Positions 1-13,100 of a DNA stretch of 64,000 bases are shown piece by piece. The position numbers and the translations under genes were made by a program. Origin of the DNA: Leptoclinus maculatus (lineage: Eukaryota; Chordata; Actinopteri; Perciformes; Stichaeidae); NCBI GenBank assembly GCA_032191485.1, contig JAVDOI010000010.1:8301318-8365317 (forward strand), written 5' to 3'. How positions within the stretch are numbered: position 1 is the first letter of the stretch; each line of letters opens with the position of its first letter. The notes under the pieces were generated by a model. It made no database searches and was not told the origin of the DNA. It saw only the letters and a program-made list of their open reading frames with translations.

Positions 1-428
1 AGGATGGCTCCGATAGTGTTTTTGTTTTTCCTTGTCAGTTAGCAGCAACAGCCTCTTTCTTAAGAACGTGACACATCCAGTCCTTTTAGCGCTAACTCTG
101 CCTCTTTTGAGATCACTCGATGCTATTCTAAGCATAAAACGTTCACTTAAGTCTAAAACAATGATGTAGCTTTGATTTTTGGCAGGAATTCCCGACACAT
201 TTTGTTTATTTTGGCTCAGTTTCTCATGACGGCGTCAGTGTCAGTTATACATAATACATGTCTTTTGGGAGTTTTCTTTTTAAATGTTTGTATGAATTTC
301 TAAAATGTCCTGTGTTGTGTGCTTCTCTGTTTGTCTTCCTGTTGATGTCTATTGGTGTAGCTGTGTCCACTGTTGTGGTTTTAAAGAGCCGTCTGACCTT
401 TTTTGATCCTGTGTGTCCAACCATACAG

Positions 429-583
429 TGTTGCTTGTTGCCGTGTTTTTGCACAAATGTCCCTTCCCGCCTTACCAGAGAGGATTCTTCTGCAATGACA
501 ACAGCATCGGGCTGACCTATAAGGGCAGCACGGTGTCCACCACCGCGCTCACAGCCGTGGGCGTCGCTGTGCCCGTGGCCTCA
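429..583 (+). CDS. plpp3: plpp3 alternative exon 2a (PLPP1-isoform-like)
   Basis: This 155-bp exon is flanked by accatacag and gtaagt. It encodes a first extracellular segment with PPYQRGFFCNDNSI followed by a hydrophobic stretch (ALTAVGVAVPVAS). It resembles the FFCNDNSI exon used by one human PLPP1 isoform. It enters after the first base of a codon and ends at a codon boundary, the same phases as exon 2b. It is an alternative to exon 2b and probably changes the segment between the first two membrane helices. Confidence 0.82.
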
Positions 584-3500
584 GTAAGTCCTGCTGTGGT
601 ACTGCAAGACAACCAGGGAACACGTGTCGGGACACTCTCAGTTCATCCAGTGGTTTGCTTGTGACGCCCCAAAAGACTTTATTGGTTCGACAGGCTCTGA
701 CTCACACTCAGGGGTTTTGTGTTGTACCTCATTAGCTGCAAATCGTGTATGCTGTGCATTAATGCCAACCATTTTCCAAAGTATTATCGTAATGTGTCAG
801 ATTGATTTCCTAGGGCCAGACATTGCTTTCCATTTATTTCACTACTGTAAGCAAATGTATTAACTGTTAAAGTAATTTTATAAGGTAAAACTACCAAAGA
901 CTTGCTAAGCTCGATGGTTAACTCTTGACTTTTAAAAATTGTCATTTGTAAAGATGGAACTGCCAGTTGTTTACTTAAATTATCAAATCATTTTCTTTAT
1001 AATGTCAGAAAATAAAGAAAATGTCTGTGACGCATTCATTTGAGAAGATGGAACCAGTGAATTGTCATTTTTGATAAGAAATAACACAAACAAAGCACAA
1101 AATCAACTTTTAAAATTGTTGCCATCATTTTCTGTAAAGTGATGTTTAAGTTCCTTTTTTTATTTCCAAATTTCTACTGCTCATTGTTATTCTGTAGTGA
1201 AATGAATAGAAAAGTATGGCAGCCATAAGAGAGAGCCTCTAAAACTGTTAGGTGTGCTTTGGAAAATGGCGAGCAGTGAAAAAGCACCATGTATGGCCCT
1301 TTAAGACACACAGGTCTGGTCAAACGTTCCCACTAATGGTGAGTATTGAACAAAGCTGGAGTCATTATTTCTGAATTAGTCACATAACAGCCACAGAATG
1401 GATTGAGCCTGTCCCAGATGTTCCCTTGTTGCAGCTTGCTCGTACCTGCGACCTCTGTAATATGCGTATCATTAACCCAGCACCTCCATCTCTCTCTCTC
1501 TCTCCCTCACCCATCCCCACCCCCACCCCCCTTTCTTTCCCTCTGTACCGCTCACTGCTTCTTCACACTAGCCGGCCTGCCTTTCTTGGTCATTGAGACC
1601 AGTGCTGTTCAGCCTTACCATAGAGGGTTTTACTGCGATGATGAGTCCATCATGTACCCGGCCAAACACGGAGACACCATTAGCGACGGTGTGCTTAGCG
1701 CTGCTGGCATTCTAATCACCATCCTCTCTGTAAGTCACCTCACTCTGATCACTAATGTCATCATCACTCTTTTGTGTTTCAGCAGCCTTCACCATTACTA
1801 GCAGCACACACTGACACCTTGTACCAGATGTTGACCTCATCATTTTTCTCATCCTCAGTGCATTGTAATATTTGTCGAAAAAGTGCTCTAATGTGTTTAT
1901 TATAACATTTCTAACAATGTATTATAATAGGGAAAGGACATAGAGATTTTAAACTGTTGAATCAAATGCAATGTGTTCGTGCTTTTCTCCAACCAATCCA
2001 TGCACATCCCCACTGTCACGTTGAGAGAGATCCCCTTGTTGCAACCTGCATTATAGGGCTTAATCTGACTGTTGGGTATAAACTGAGATTATCCTCCATG
2101 ATTACTGAAACGACACCTCCCCATACCTGTGCTATCTGTCCCTCTCTTTGGCTTCAGCACATTCCAGATAAAAAGCAACATTTGTTCAAGGCTCCTCGGG
2201 GGGGCTTAAGATGACTCCGTTGATTAAGGCACTTTAGCAAGTGAAGTGTTCTGTAGTTTGTTGCAATCTCTTTGGAGAAAACAGTGAGGATGTATCCAAG
2301 ATCTGCACACTAAACCGCCATCCACGCATCCTCTTATCAATTTCATTTTTTTATCCATTTGCCACCGTTCAGAGGTTGAAGCTTAAAACTGCTCCGTGTG
2401 TTTTTTTCTACCACAGTTTTCAGACATAGAGAGAAAAAAGAGAGGTTACAGACAATATAATGTGAGACATCTGCAGAAAGAACACTGCGGGATCCTGACA
2501 CTCAGTATGCCTAATGTCAGTTTTAGGCTAGCTATATTTCTGTAAGTTGAAGCTAAAGCATTTTGACTGCATGCAACTTGACTTGTATTGGAATGTGGAT
2601 ACATCAGAAAGCAATACAGTATAATAATAACTTTATTTATATAGCACCTTTTTAAAAACAGAGTTTACAAAGTGCAGACAAAGCAGCAGTATTATGTTTG
2701 CAAGTGCCTTAGCTAACTACAGTAACTTGCTAACGTTAGCTCGCTAACAGCTAACTCATTATTTTTAGTTATCAGCTGCACCCCTGGTAGACATAAAGTA
2801 CTGAAATAACCCTTTGACATGCTGAAATCTTAAGTTTTTAGCTACAGGAATTTAGTTTGCGCTGTTTGTTTTCCCCTCCTGTGGGTTTTAGAGTATGTCG
2901 TGTTGCGCTCTGTCTCTACGCTTTTCCCTTTTGAGCAATGCGTCGGTCTACACATTTCAGTTACACGCAAATAACTGCGACACAAAGCGTTTTTTCGGCC
3001 TCCGTGTTTAGTAAATTTGAAATTACAAGTTATTCCCTTCATCGTATTATTTCTCATCACTCCATTTCTATCTGTCGTGACTTAATCTAATTTATGAATT
3101 AAATTAACGCCCAAAAACACACTAGACAGTAGTGACCTCCTCCTTGAGAGCAGACTACTATACGGGCTTGGGGCCACAGGGGTTTTCATGGTGAGGAGGA
3201 GTTCTGGCCCCGTGTAATTATGGTTGACGCAATGGTTTGTTCGACTAAATGCTGTAATTGGTGGGGTGGAATTGTGGCGAAGGCCCGAAACAAGAAGACT
3301 TTGCCAGATCTCTCATTTTCCTCCTTGTAAAACGTGACTAAACAATCCATCTCCATTGCTGGAGCGTTGTGGACAGCGTTTATGTTTTCTAAACCAGAAA
3401 GCACCAACATTAGTTCACTTAGTGCCTCGTTTCCCACTGAATAGATCTTAAAAGAGGCCACATCCTTTTATAATTCATATAAACTCAAACACCAGGGTGT

Positions 3501-6345
3501 GATTGTGGGAATACAAGACGTTTGACATGATCCTCAAATCATCCTCGCACCCATGATTATCTCTTGAGGTCTCAGTGTAACAGCTACATATCCTACAACG
3601 CCAATTCATTTATTCATTCACACAGTTAAATAGTTTCACACAAGGGGAACCAGATGTGTTTTCTCCCCGTCCCCTCTTTCCCATGGAAGCAGCTGGTTCT
3701 TTATCGTGCTGGCTCTAAAGGCCTGGATGGTGGAAAACAACACACTCTATCGGCTTGTTAAATCTCCGCGAGGGCTATCCCTCCGCACAGAGAGTTTCCC
3801 AGAGTGAGACTTTATTTCTGCGCCCCGCAAAAGAATGTCTGATGAAGCCGAGATACTAACATGAAAACAGCCAGAAAAACCCCCCCGTGTGAAATCGGAG
3901 CCGTTTCGGAGAAGCAGCCGGAGCAGCGAAAAACAAACGTGCCCCCGACGTGCCTGGTGGAGTCTGGCCACCAAAAATCAGACACATCGCCTAGCTCAGC
4001 GCTTTCTGCTGATTAGAACCAGCGGTGCCCCCCCCCCCACGCTCCTTCCCACTCCACTCCTCATTCCTCCTCTCACCTTTCTCTTCCCCCCCCCCCCCCC
4101 CCCCTTTCTCCTCCTCTCCTCTTTTTTAGCTTTCTATCCTCCCCTCCTGTTACTCTGCCCTCCGTCCCACCACTTTCTCCCTGGAACTCTCCCCCCCCGC
4201 ACTCTCGTTCCGACTCCTCTTCCACACTTTCGTTTGTGAGGAAGACAACAGGCGATGAGGTGATTGTGAAGGCCTCGTTGAGCTGGAACAGCTGCTGTGT
4301 GTTATGGCTGTCCACCTCCCCCCCCTAAGTGCGCCTTACACGTCAATCGTCGGTTTTAGACGGTGGTTTATTTACACACTTGCAGAAAACTATACATGGC
4401 GGACAGTTTGAGTTACCTCCCACGTCGCCTCACTGTTTTCTCTCAGAAGTAGAATGGCGCAGGTAAACTCGGTCAACTTTAAAGTAGCCCTCTGCAAACC
4501 ACTGAATTCTGTTTTAGATATCGTAATAACATCTTGATCCTGGAAAAAAAAGGTTAATTTAGCCACATAACATCGCTTAAATTCTCCACTCTGACCATCA
4601 GAGTTCTCTATATCCAGCGCCCCAAATGTCCACCCTCACCAGATCACACACTTGTATATTTCCACAAGAGCTTACTGCCGGTGCGAGCACAGGAGACGTC
4701 TAAAAGCAGGGAAAGAGCTTTACCTCACGAGAACAACTTTATTAGGTTTTTATTATGTTCGGATAATGAGCAATAAACACTTGGTTGAGTATTAAATTAC
4801 ATGTGAAATACGAGCATCGCACACGGCCGGCCAAACGAATTCCACTGTCCCAAGTAATGCTTTTTCTCCTGAAATATTTTGGCTCTTCTGCACTCACACA
4901 TTGTCACGGAGTCCTCAAGAGATGTGAATTAAGTGCTCAGGAATTAGGGTGGGCTGTGTTCCATTCATGATATTCACGTTCTATGTCACCATCCCTTCAG
5001 ATCATCATCGGGGAGAGCTACCGGATCTACTTTCTGAACGAGGGATCCAAGTCGTTTGTAGGGAACCCCTACATATCCGCGCTGTACAAGCAAGTGGGCG
5101 TGTTCATCTTCGGCTGCGCCATCAGCCAGTCCTTCACCGACATCGCCAAAGTGTCGGTGGGCCGCATGCGCCCTCACTTCCTCGACGTGTGCAAGCCGGA
5201 CTTCTCCACGATCAACTGCTCCCTGGGCTACATCACTGACTACCAGTGTCAGGGGCCAGAGAGCAAAGTTCAGGAGGCCAGGTATTGTGACAGATTGAGA
5301 GAAACGTACAGAAACGTCTTTTTTAAAAATAGTTTTGCATTAAGAAAACTTTTTAAAAACACATCATTTAAGATGTTACATATGTATTTGTACAGACTGT
5401 AAGCTGTGGTGCAATGCTGACTGTCCTCTATTCTTCTCAGGAAGTCTTTCTTCTCTGGACATGCATCATTCTCCATGTACACCATGCTTTACCTGGTGGT
5501 GAGTAGCTGGATTGGATTGGACACACAAATTCTGTTGTATCGTGTATAAATACACACCGTATTAAGAGTTTCTATCTAAATCGCCTCACAATTCCGTCTC
5601 TTTTACAGTTTTACCTGCAGTCTCGCTTCAATTGGCACGGAGCTCGCCTGCTGCGCCCTCTGACCCAGTTCACCCTCGTCATGATGTCCTTCTACACGGG
5701 CCTGTCCCGAGTCTCCGATCACAAGCACCACCCCACTGATGTCCTGGCGGGTTTCGTGCAGGGAGCCCTGGTGGCCTACTGCATAGTGAGTGGTTCTATC
5801 ATGTTGTAATCTTATAACTATCTTAGATTAGATCAGAAAGCATTAAGAATTTGAGTGTCCTTAACTATGAGTTATGAGTCATAATGTGTTATTTCTAACT
5901 TTTCACTTCAATAATAATTGATTATAACTTCATTGAAGTCGCCTTCTTTTGGCTGTTAGCATTACCATGAAATGTGAGACCGTGTTTGTGAATTATATTG
6001 TAGAGAGGGTGCATGTAAATGGAGAACAGAAAGGGGCCTAATACAGAAGCTTGAGGAACTCCATACTGTATCTGTAAAGGGAAGGAAGTGACCATTCCTT
6101 GGTCAACAGAAAAGGATGAAACAGGGAACAGGGGAAATATTGTTTATTAGACACTTCTTTGCACCACTTTGCAATGACTCCGATGTTCAAACTATTATTT
6201 TCTATTCACTCCGCAGGTATTCTTCGTGTCTGATTTGTTCAAGCCCAAAGGTAGACGTTCTACCCTTCTGCCAGCCCCAGTGAAGAAAGATCTTGTTCCT
6301 CCGGCAGACATCAGAGAGCGGAGCAACCACCTCATCATGGCATAG
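429..6345 (+). CDS. plpp3: Phospholipid phosphatase 3 (partial, exon 1 outside window)
   Basis: This multi-pass membrane ectoenzyme of the LPP/PAP2 family dephosphorylates lysophosphatidate, sphingosine-1-phosphate and phosphatidate. Exons are 429-583 or 1572-1729 (alternatives), 5001-5281, 5441-5498, 5609-5785 and 6217-6345 (TAG); all have GT-AG borders and matching phases. The three phosphatase motifs are visible: KX6RP as KVSVGRMRP, SGH in FFSGHASFSMYT, and SRX5HX3D as SRVSDHKHHPTDV. An N-C-S glycosylation site lies in TINCSLGY. The tail (DIRERSNHLIMA) and GLPFLVIETS fit PLPP3 better than PLPP1 or PLPP2. The human PLPP3 RGD is not present: this protein has CQGPESK at that place. Exon 1 with the start codon lies to the left of the window. 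PLPP1 is the less likely alternative. Confidence 0.9.
1572..1729 (+). CDS. plpp3: plpp3 alternative exon 2b (canonical PLPP3 form)
   Basis: This 158-bp exon is preceded by a CT-rich tract and cacactag and is followed by gtaagt. It encodes GLPFLVIETSAVQPYHRGFY followed by CDDESI, and closely matches the canonical second exon of PLPP3. Its entry and exit phases equal those of exon 2a 988 bases upstream. Using both exons together shifts the frame and gives a TAA near the end of 2b, so the two should be mutually exclusive. Confidence 0.9.
1730..5000 (+). other. plpp3 intron between exon 2b and exon 3
   Basis: No coding exon is seen here. The interval holds a reversed L2-type LINE tail near 2.6 kb and a CT/C-rich stretch at 4020-4200 with a run of about 18 Cs at 4088-4105. 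A reading frame on the minus strand at 3186-3461 matches no family I recognise. Confidence 0.6.
2617..2690 (-). repeat. L2-type LINE 3' tail fragment
   Basis: On the minus strand this reads as a gene-end-like GTGCTATATAAATAAAG followed by TTATTATTAT. That is the typical 3' terminus of fish L2-like non-LTR elements; the LINE at 51-54 kb ends in a related GTGCTATACAAATAAAC. Only the terminal tens of bases remain. Confidence 0.5.
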
Positions 6346-8525
6346 AGAAGGCCGCAAACTGACATAACCCTGACCTGTGCCATTTAAATCACTTGCTACA
6401 GCCACTGGTCCATACTGGTTGAACAAACTCCCAACAATCTGGGTCATGCAGACAAAATATGGAGTCTTGAACATCTCGGTTGATGAGAAGAGGCTACGGA
6501 AAACAGTCGAGCAAGTTTTGCTTTCTCAACGGAAATGTTCATCTTTTTCCTCGGTCTCACCAGACATTTTAATGTGGAAAAGAGAGGACAAGGATATTTG
6601 TACCGCTTCTGTTATGAAGATCATCGGAGACTCTCCTCTGTCGAGGCCTTTCCATGGACAAAAGTCTGAAATGAAACAAAACTGAGAAATGGCAGCTGTA
6701 AACCGAGCTGTGTGTGGCTTTTGTTGCCTTCTCCCGTCGGCTGCATCCAGCGTGGGAGCTACACTTATAATCCTGCCACTCACTCACTGTGTGACTAATA
6801 CAAACACATCATGACAAAAAAACAAATTCCTTGATTTCATGAGGGATATTTGTTTGGTTTTATTACAAACATAAGCATTTGCATGTGTGATTTATAGCAC
6901 CATTTTAGCTAAACTCAGTACTGTTTGTCACCACTTGAATGACCTGAAGTGAAGCTTTTGGAAAGCTTTGTAAACGTTTGTTTGTTTGTCCATAACGTAG
7001 TGTAGTTCCTTTAGAAAGTGCACATAAGTTACAGTAGGTGTAAAGTACAGTGAGAGAGTGTGTGTGTTGGATGTGGGCCTCTTTCTGCTGGCTAGGACGA
7101 GCCCACACTGAGCCATTTAATGAAATGACTGTCTGTTATATGTACCAGACGGGCGCTCACATGTGTTAGGTCACAGAGTGTGTGTGTGTGTGTGTGTGTG
7201 AGGGTCCTTTGCGTATGTCTGTGTGTGTGTGTTTGGGTGAGGTCTTCCTTTGAGTGTGTCTTAATGTCATGTCTATATATTTCAGTGTTTTATAGCCTAC
7301 AAATGTGCCTCTCTTCAGAGAACAAGCACCTGCACCAACACACACGTAACTTGGAGACGGAAACACTGTGGAAAGAAAGCAGTACATGTACTTCACTGTT
7401 ACTACTAATCACAGTGATGATTCACTTCACCGAGGAATCTTGTGATATACTGTATGCTACACAGGCATATATATACACTTAGAGTACAGAACATGACTTC
7501 CTTGAGCAGTATCAAAGCACAATTTAGCAGAACAGTCGTTTAAAAAAATCATTATTTTGGGACATTGTGACCTCTTAATAGCTCATTGAGTTGTAAAGTA
7601 ATACAGAAGGGCTGGCAACGAGGCTGCGTTAAAATAGACGAAAATCCATTCCATTGAATTTTTATAGTAATGAGTCTAATATGTTTGGCATGACATTGAT
7701 GTCATTAACATTTTAGCAAAAAACAACTTTAAAACCACTGACAGAGCATCATCCGAACTAAATTTTAAGTAACTGAGATGAGCTTTGATGTGCCGCTTAT
7801 AGGGAAACTATTTTTTACAGCGTCAGAAGATTCCGCGTGCTACCATACGTATGTGTATACATCCAATATATATCTTTTGAAGAAACGCCCACTATGACTC
7901 GTGTGTCGAGACCTGTGTAAATGTAAAACATGCTGCTTTAAAGAGGCAAAGCTTGGCAGATGTCGTCCAGTACGGTTGACAACTTGTGAATATTAAGTTT
8001 TATGAACAACAAAGCTCTCAAGGCAGACTGCTTCTGTGCATTTATTAAAAAAATTGCCTTTTAATATTTTTGTAATGTCATGTGAAATTTTGTACAATGA
8101 AACTGTAAGACGTATCAAAGATAAAATGTCTTTAATAAAACATAAAAGATCAAGAGCAGCGTACCGTGATGTGTTTTTTTTCACTCTTTGTGTCGTACAT
8201 TGGCATGTGTGTGAGAATCTCTTGACTTTTGTACTAATTCAGAAGCCGGCCAACTGTGCGTGTGATGGAAAGATCTGGGCGTGGGGCAATGGTAGACTTC
8301 CATGCTCGGCTTCCTGTGGGGAAATAGTGTACATTCCAGGCTTTAACCCCTCTCCCCAATGGCTCTCTGGAATAATATAGAGTCCACACAGAAAGTATGC
8401 CAGAGTGGCAAAGTACATTCACATGTGAGAATGCTTAGAAGCAATGTAATTTGCCTTCAGTGTCTTGTATTATCCTTATATATGCCTCCACATAAAACCT
8501 GAATAAACCATAGAACATCTACAGG
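6346..8525 (+). other. plpp3: plpp3 3' UTR
   Basis: This interval follows the TAG at 6343-6345. AATAAA signals occur near 8132 and at 8502-8507, the latter followed by GT-rich sequence, so the last exon probably runs to about 8.52 kb. It contains a short GT microsatellite (7178-7200). No other gene is seen. Confidence 0.55.
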
Positions 8526-8831
8526 CTGTACATGTTAATTTCCTGCATGTGTCAGCACATCACGAGCTGGGTTTTAGGCCGTGGTGGTCACATGGTATCT
8601 TAAGCCGATTGATTTCACTGTGGATAAGGTGCAGTGCCCAGAAGGAGATTGGACTTGATTAGTTTAATAAGCTGCAATATGTGTTTGGTTTTCATGACCA
8701 CGCCATGGGTGATACTAATGTGCAGCAGCTGTCTTGTGTTATGACTACTACTAAATGTTTCCAATGTTCTTAATTGACTGCAGCCTATACGTGTGTGCTT
8801 TGTCGTCCAATTAAAATTTGTCACCACTTTG

Positions 8832-9400
8832 GTCCAAACTGAAACATCTCAACAACTATTGGATGGATTGCCGTCCCTAGAGGATAACAGTGACTTTGGT
8901 GATCCGCAGGCTTTTTCTCTAGCACACAATAAGGTTGATCTTTTTGGTTTTCAGTGAAATTTATCGACCACTATTAAACGGATTGCATGAAATTTGGCAG
9001 AGACATTCATGTATTGTCCCCCATGAATGAAACCTAATGACTTTGGTGATCTTCTGATTTCTCATTTAACGCCAGCACAGCAGCAGGCCAAAGCTTTCAC
9101 CTATCCAGTGAGATATTTGAACAAAATAGCCTTTGCACAGCGTTTTGTACACCTATTCATGGTCCCCTGACCTTTCCTCTAGCACTATCTAAAGGTTCAA
9201 ATTCATGGTTGTAACATAAGTGAAATGTCTTGGCAGCTATTGGATGTCCACCTGAAGATTATTTGAAAAAAGGAGATCCCATAACTTGTCTTGTAAACAT
9301 GCTAAACTTTAACCTGTTAGCACTGTCATTTTGAGCATGTTAGCATACAAATGTTAGCATTTAGCTCAAAGTCATTCTTCAAGAAGTCGCTAGCTTGTCT
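8832..9400 (+). repeat. Teleost dispersed repeat with internal modules
   Basis: The stretch carries the phrases AACTATTGGATGGATTGC, ATGACTTTGGTGATC and CTCTAGCAC, which recur in diverged modules of roughly 120-200 bp, and ends in a GTTAGCAT-rich part. I recognise this as a very common noncoding repeat of ray-finned fish. A short similar segment flanks both sides (about 8710-8770 and 9430-9500), which suggests an old duplication. Confidence 0.65.
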
Positions 9401-10147
9401 TGCTATGACCGTCTCAGGAGCAACAGTGTTGTGTAGCCGTTTCCTTTTGTTATGACTCCGACTAAATTAGTTTTCCCTGTTTCTTAATTGGGTGAAAGAC
9501 TACACCCTACAGGGTGTGTGTGTGTGTGTGTTCCTTATGGTAGATATTAGGTTTTTGTGTTATGTTAACTTGTTACCATCCTCTGAGTACATAGTTTCCA
9601 TCTCTCTTGGCCTCTTCTCTCTCAACCAAACATGGAGCGTGTTTGATCTAAGTGATCTAATGAAGGTGTAAAGACGTCTTTGCTACCAAACATGGCAGTG
9701 CCATGAGTGTTGCTCTCTCTGTTCAACAAATATCAACATCCAGTGCCAAAAAAGCCTGACTTAATGTTTATCTTTGTGAACCAGTCCTGACCCGCTCCAC
9801 TAAACCATCAGGGGTGCAAGATTTTCTCAAAGATATCTTTGGTTGTAACTGAGAGTGATAGAAGTGGAGTATATTTTTAGTACTCACCAGACCAACAAAT
9901 GGCACAGCATTAGTTTTCGCCGGAGCCATTTTTCTTGTTGGGATTCAAAGAGGCTTTCTTGATCAGCAGATCTTAACATAATGGACTCCTTTTCATGTGG
10001 TCCGGAGAAAAGAAAAAACTGTTTTCCACCACAGTTTAACAACTTTTACTTGTGAAGTAATTACCCTGTGTGATTAACAAATTCTTCTCATGAACTCTGT
10101 AGCACTGTTGTGGTTGCTCAGAAGTGATTCTCTTTCTTATTTATCCC

Positions 10148-10198
<51 letters not shown>

Positions 10199-13100
10199 TA
10201 AACCACCATCCCCTTTCCCACTGAGATTGTTGCAACTGTTTTCACTTTAATGACTAAACTGATGCATTTTCACATCACACAAACACATTAGACTGCTTAC
10301 ACACTCTTCAGATGCAACTATGAGCTGTCTTTTTACAATGTGAAAGCTGCTTTTGGCTGTTACTGGTCATGGTTTGGTCTTGCTATAATCAATTTGTAGT
10401 TTTTGTAAAAAGTCACTTGAGTTAAAAGGAGTAAGAAGCAAAGAGAACAAAGCTTCTTGAAAGGCTGTACTTCTGAGAGTTTGGCCCGTCTGCTCTTTCG
10501 GTCGACTTGAAGCCTGTCATAGAGTCTGACGCCACACAACATTATTGGCAGTAGTCGCTGAGGTCATTTGTCCTCTCTCTGACAGATGGAGGGATGCTGA
10601 GAGGAAGCGAGGCACACCCTCCAAATGCCCTGGCTGATAAGTGACCTCATTACAGCTCCACTGGGCATGTTTTTCTTATTCACAGAACACCATGATGATG
10701 GCTGGCTCCCCAGGAGACCTCGGCTTTTGAGCCATGCCAAGCATTTGGACTTTCGGAGAGTTTTTCATTACTTGGCTCATGGCACACAATCAGCTTCCAG
10801 GGCTATCACTATCAGACTGAAACATTTACATATACATGGAAATTCCCCAAATCTCGAATCTCTCTACACTCGTTGTTTACAAGCACATTCTTCACTCGTA
10901 AATGTTCTGTTTGAGTGAACTGGAACAAGAAGACAGCAGGCCTTAAACATGTTATGTAAGTCTCCTTTATCTGCCCCTCACTCAACCATAAACACAATAC
11001 ATGCAAACGCCCCATATAAAAACTACTCTAAATCCTAATGTTAGCTATAATATGTTGTGTTTGTGCCCAGAAGCCCTCAGACTTTACGTTGCAGCGCTGC
11101 AGCTGTAAGTAATCCTCTCTCCTCATCCTCCCCTGTGTCTGGATAATGTAAACATCAAGAGGGAGGCAAAATCTCTGCCACCACTATACCTTTACAGCTG
11201 ATCTGGAGACAGGGCTACGCTGACCGGGAGTCTGAGCCTGACACAGTCTAATGTACACAGAGGTTTAAGTGTGATTAGTGTTTGGCTTGTTATGTTGCAA
11301 CATTTTGTTGACCGTTTAACCCTATCCTGGAGCTTTTCCAGCTCAACATCGACATTGTTGTTGCAAAACCTTTTTTTGTAGAGACATCCTGTGTTCCAAC
11401 ATGATGAGCTCGCTCATCATTCTCTTGAAACTTTGAGGTTAAAACTTATCATTTTATGTGAGAAGGTTTTCAGATAATGTCTAGATTCCCAATATGACTC
11501 TCTCTGGGTATCTGTGAACCCCGGGGGCTAGGCGGAGATCAATAAATCAGGATTACAGGACATTTACACGCAACGTATCATTCATGCTCTCCAGAGGATG
11601 AACCATTTGGATCTTAGACCCTCGATGAGATTTCCTACGACAATCATCGGGTGAATCACAATATACCCAAATTAATTTCCATCATTTAATTTTATTGTGA
11701 CGATTCATGGTTCCCAGAAGACTCCAAAGCAAAAGGCTTATTGTCATTTGCTGAACACAATCATGCTCACCAGGGGAGGATCCTTAAATGCAGTTAATCC
11801 ACAACTTACCTTTATCCTAGTGACACCCTGAGGTCAAACTTTAAAGTGTTAGCTCCCCTAACAGCAAGGCAGTAAGAATAGTGCTGTTTGTTTTATCCAA
11901 CAACTATTGTGGGGACTACTGGACAACGACAGCTCTACTGGTGGGGTTTTAGACTTCATGCTTTGTTTTCTGTTTTCTGTCACAATCATGCAGCGACTTC
12001 CATAGAATCTCTAAACGCACACGAGCATGTTACTTGAAGCTCTCTAAAAGCCATTTCTCACAGAAACCTTGGTTCCCTTTACCCCTTAAAGACGTATATA
12101 CCCCCACTCATTCCAAGCATCTCAAAACTGATTTCCAACCCTAAAATCCCAAGGCCACCCCCCCCCCCCCCCCCACCCCCTCTTATTTCTTTCTCTGCTG
12201 AAGAATTTGAACAAATTACCTCCATATGTGTCTGAAGGAGCCCCATGGGGGACGGAGCCAAGAAGAATATACTGCTGACGGAACACAAACATTGACTTCA
12301 TCAAACACCGTGAGCAGCGTGCTCTGATGCTCTCCATATGCTCACCTGGCACTTGGCAGCCATTTGCTGACAGCACAGCAACATCTTACCAGCGAGGCTC
12401 TTTATCTTTTTATGACACGTTGTTTAATAATCGGAGATAAGGAGGTGGATGGAGGTTGGTCATGCAGCTTGCCATCACCGTTGAGGTAACATGTCACCAT
12501 ATAGCAGAGGGTTTGTGTTTTCCTCAGGCCTTCCCATGATATACGGTAATCGAGTGATAATAAACATTTAATGTGTCAATCAAATGTAAATGTTTCGTGT
12601 GTACGGAGGTGAACGAAATCCCAGAACCCCTCTATAGGGTCTCATGTGTTTTCATTTAGTAACCAGAGAAACGGCGCAGGGGGAAGAATGAGACAGGACA
12701 GAAATATTGAGAAAAGAAAAAAAAAGGGGCGCGTAGTAGGAGGACGGGGTATAACTTTCCCTGCGTGATTAACTTTAAATCTCAGGTACCGCACTCATTC
12801 TCGCTGAAACCTGTATTTCCTTTGGCACCTGGCCAGAGGCTTTTGACCTTGTTCACTTCTCTTTCTCGTGTCACTCGGCAGGCGCTCGGTTGTGACCTTT
12901 AAAGCAATGAATACATGTCTCTGGAGAAAGATTACTTACAGAATGCCTTCACAGGCCTTACAGAGAAAAATCACCCAATCAACAACAGCTATATTTCACG
13001 CAACCATCAATGTGTCCGCAGCTGTAGTCCTTCCTCAATGCTGACCTCCAACATTAGGAATGTGTGATTCACCAGGGGAGGAGAAGGGTGGACTCTGGTC

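Noticed and set aside
3186..3461. A 91-codon minus-strand frame in the plpp3 intron
   Set aside because: No family was recognised, and no splice context or promoter supports it; it could be chance or an old repeat.
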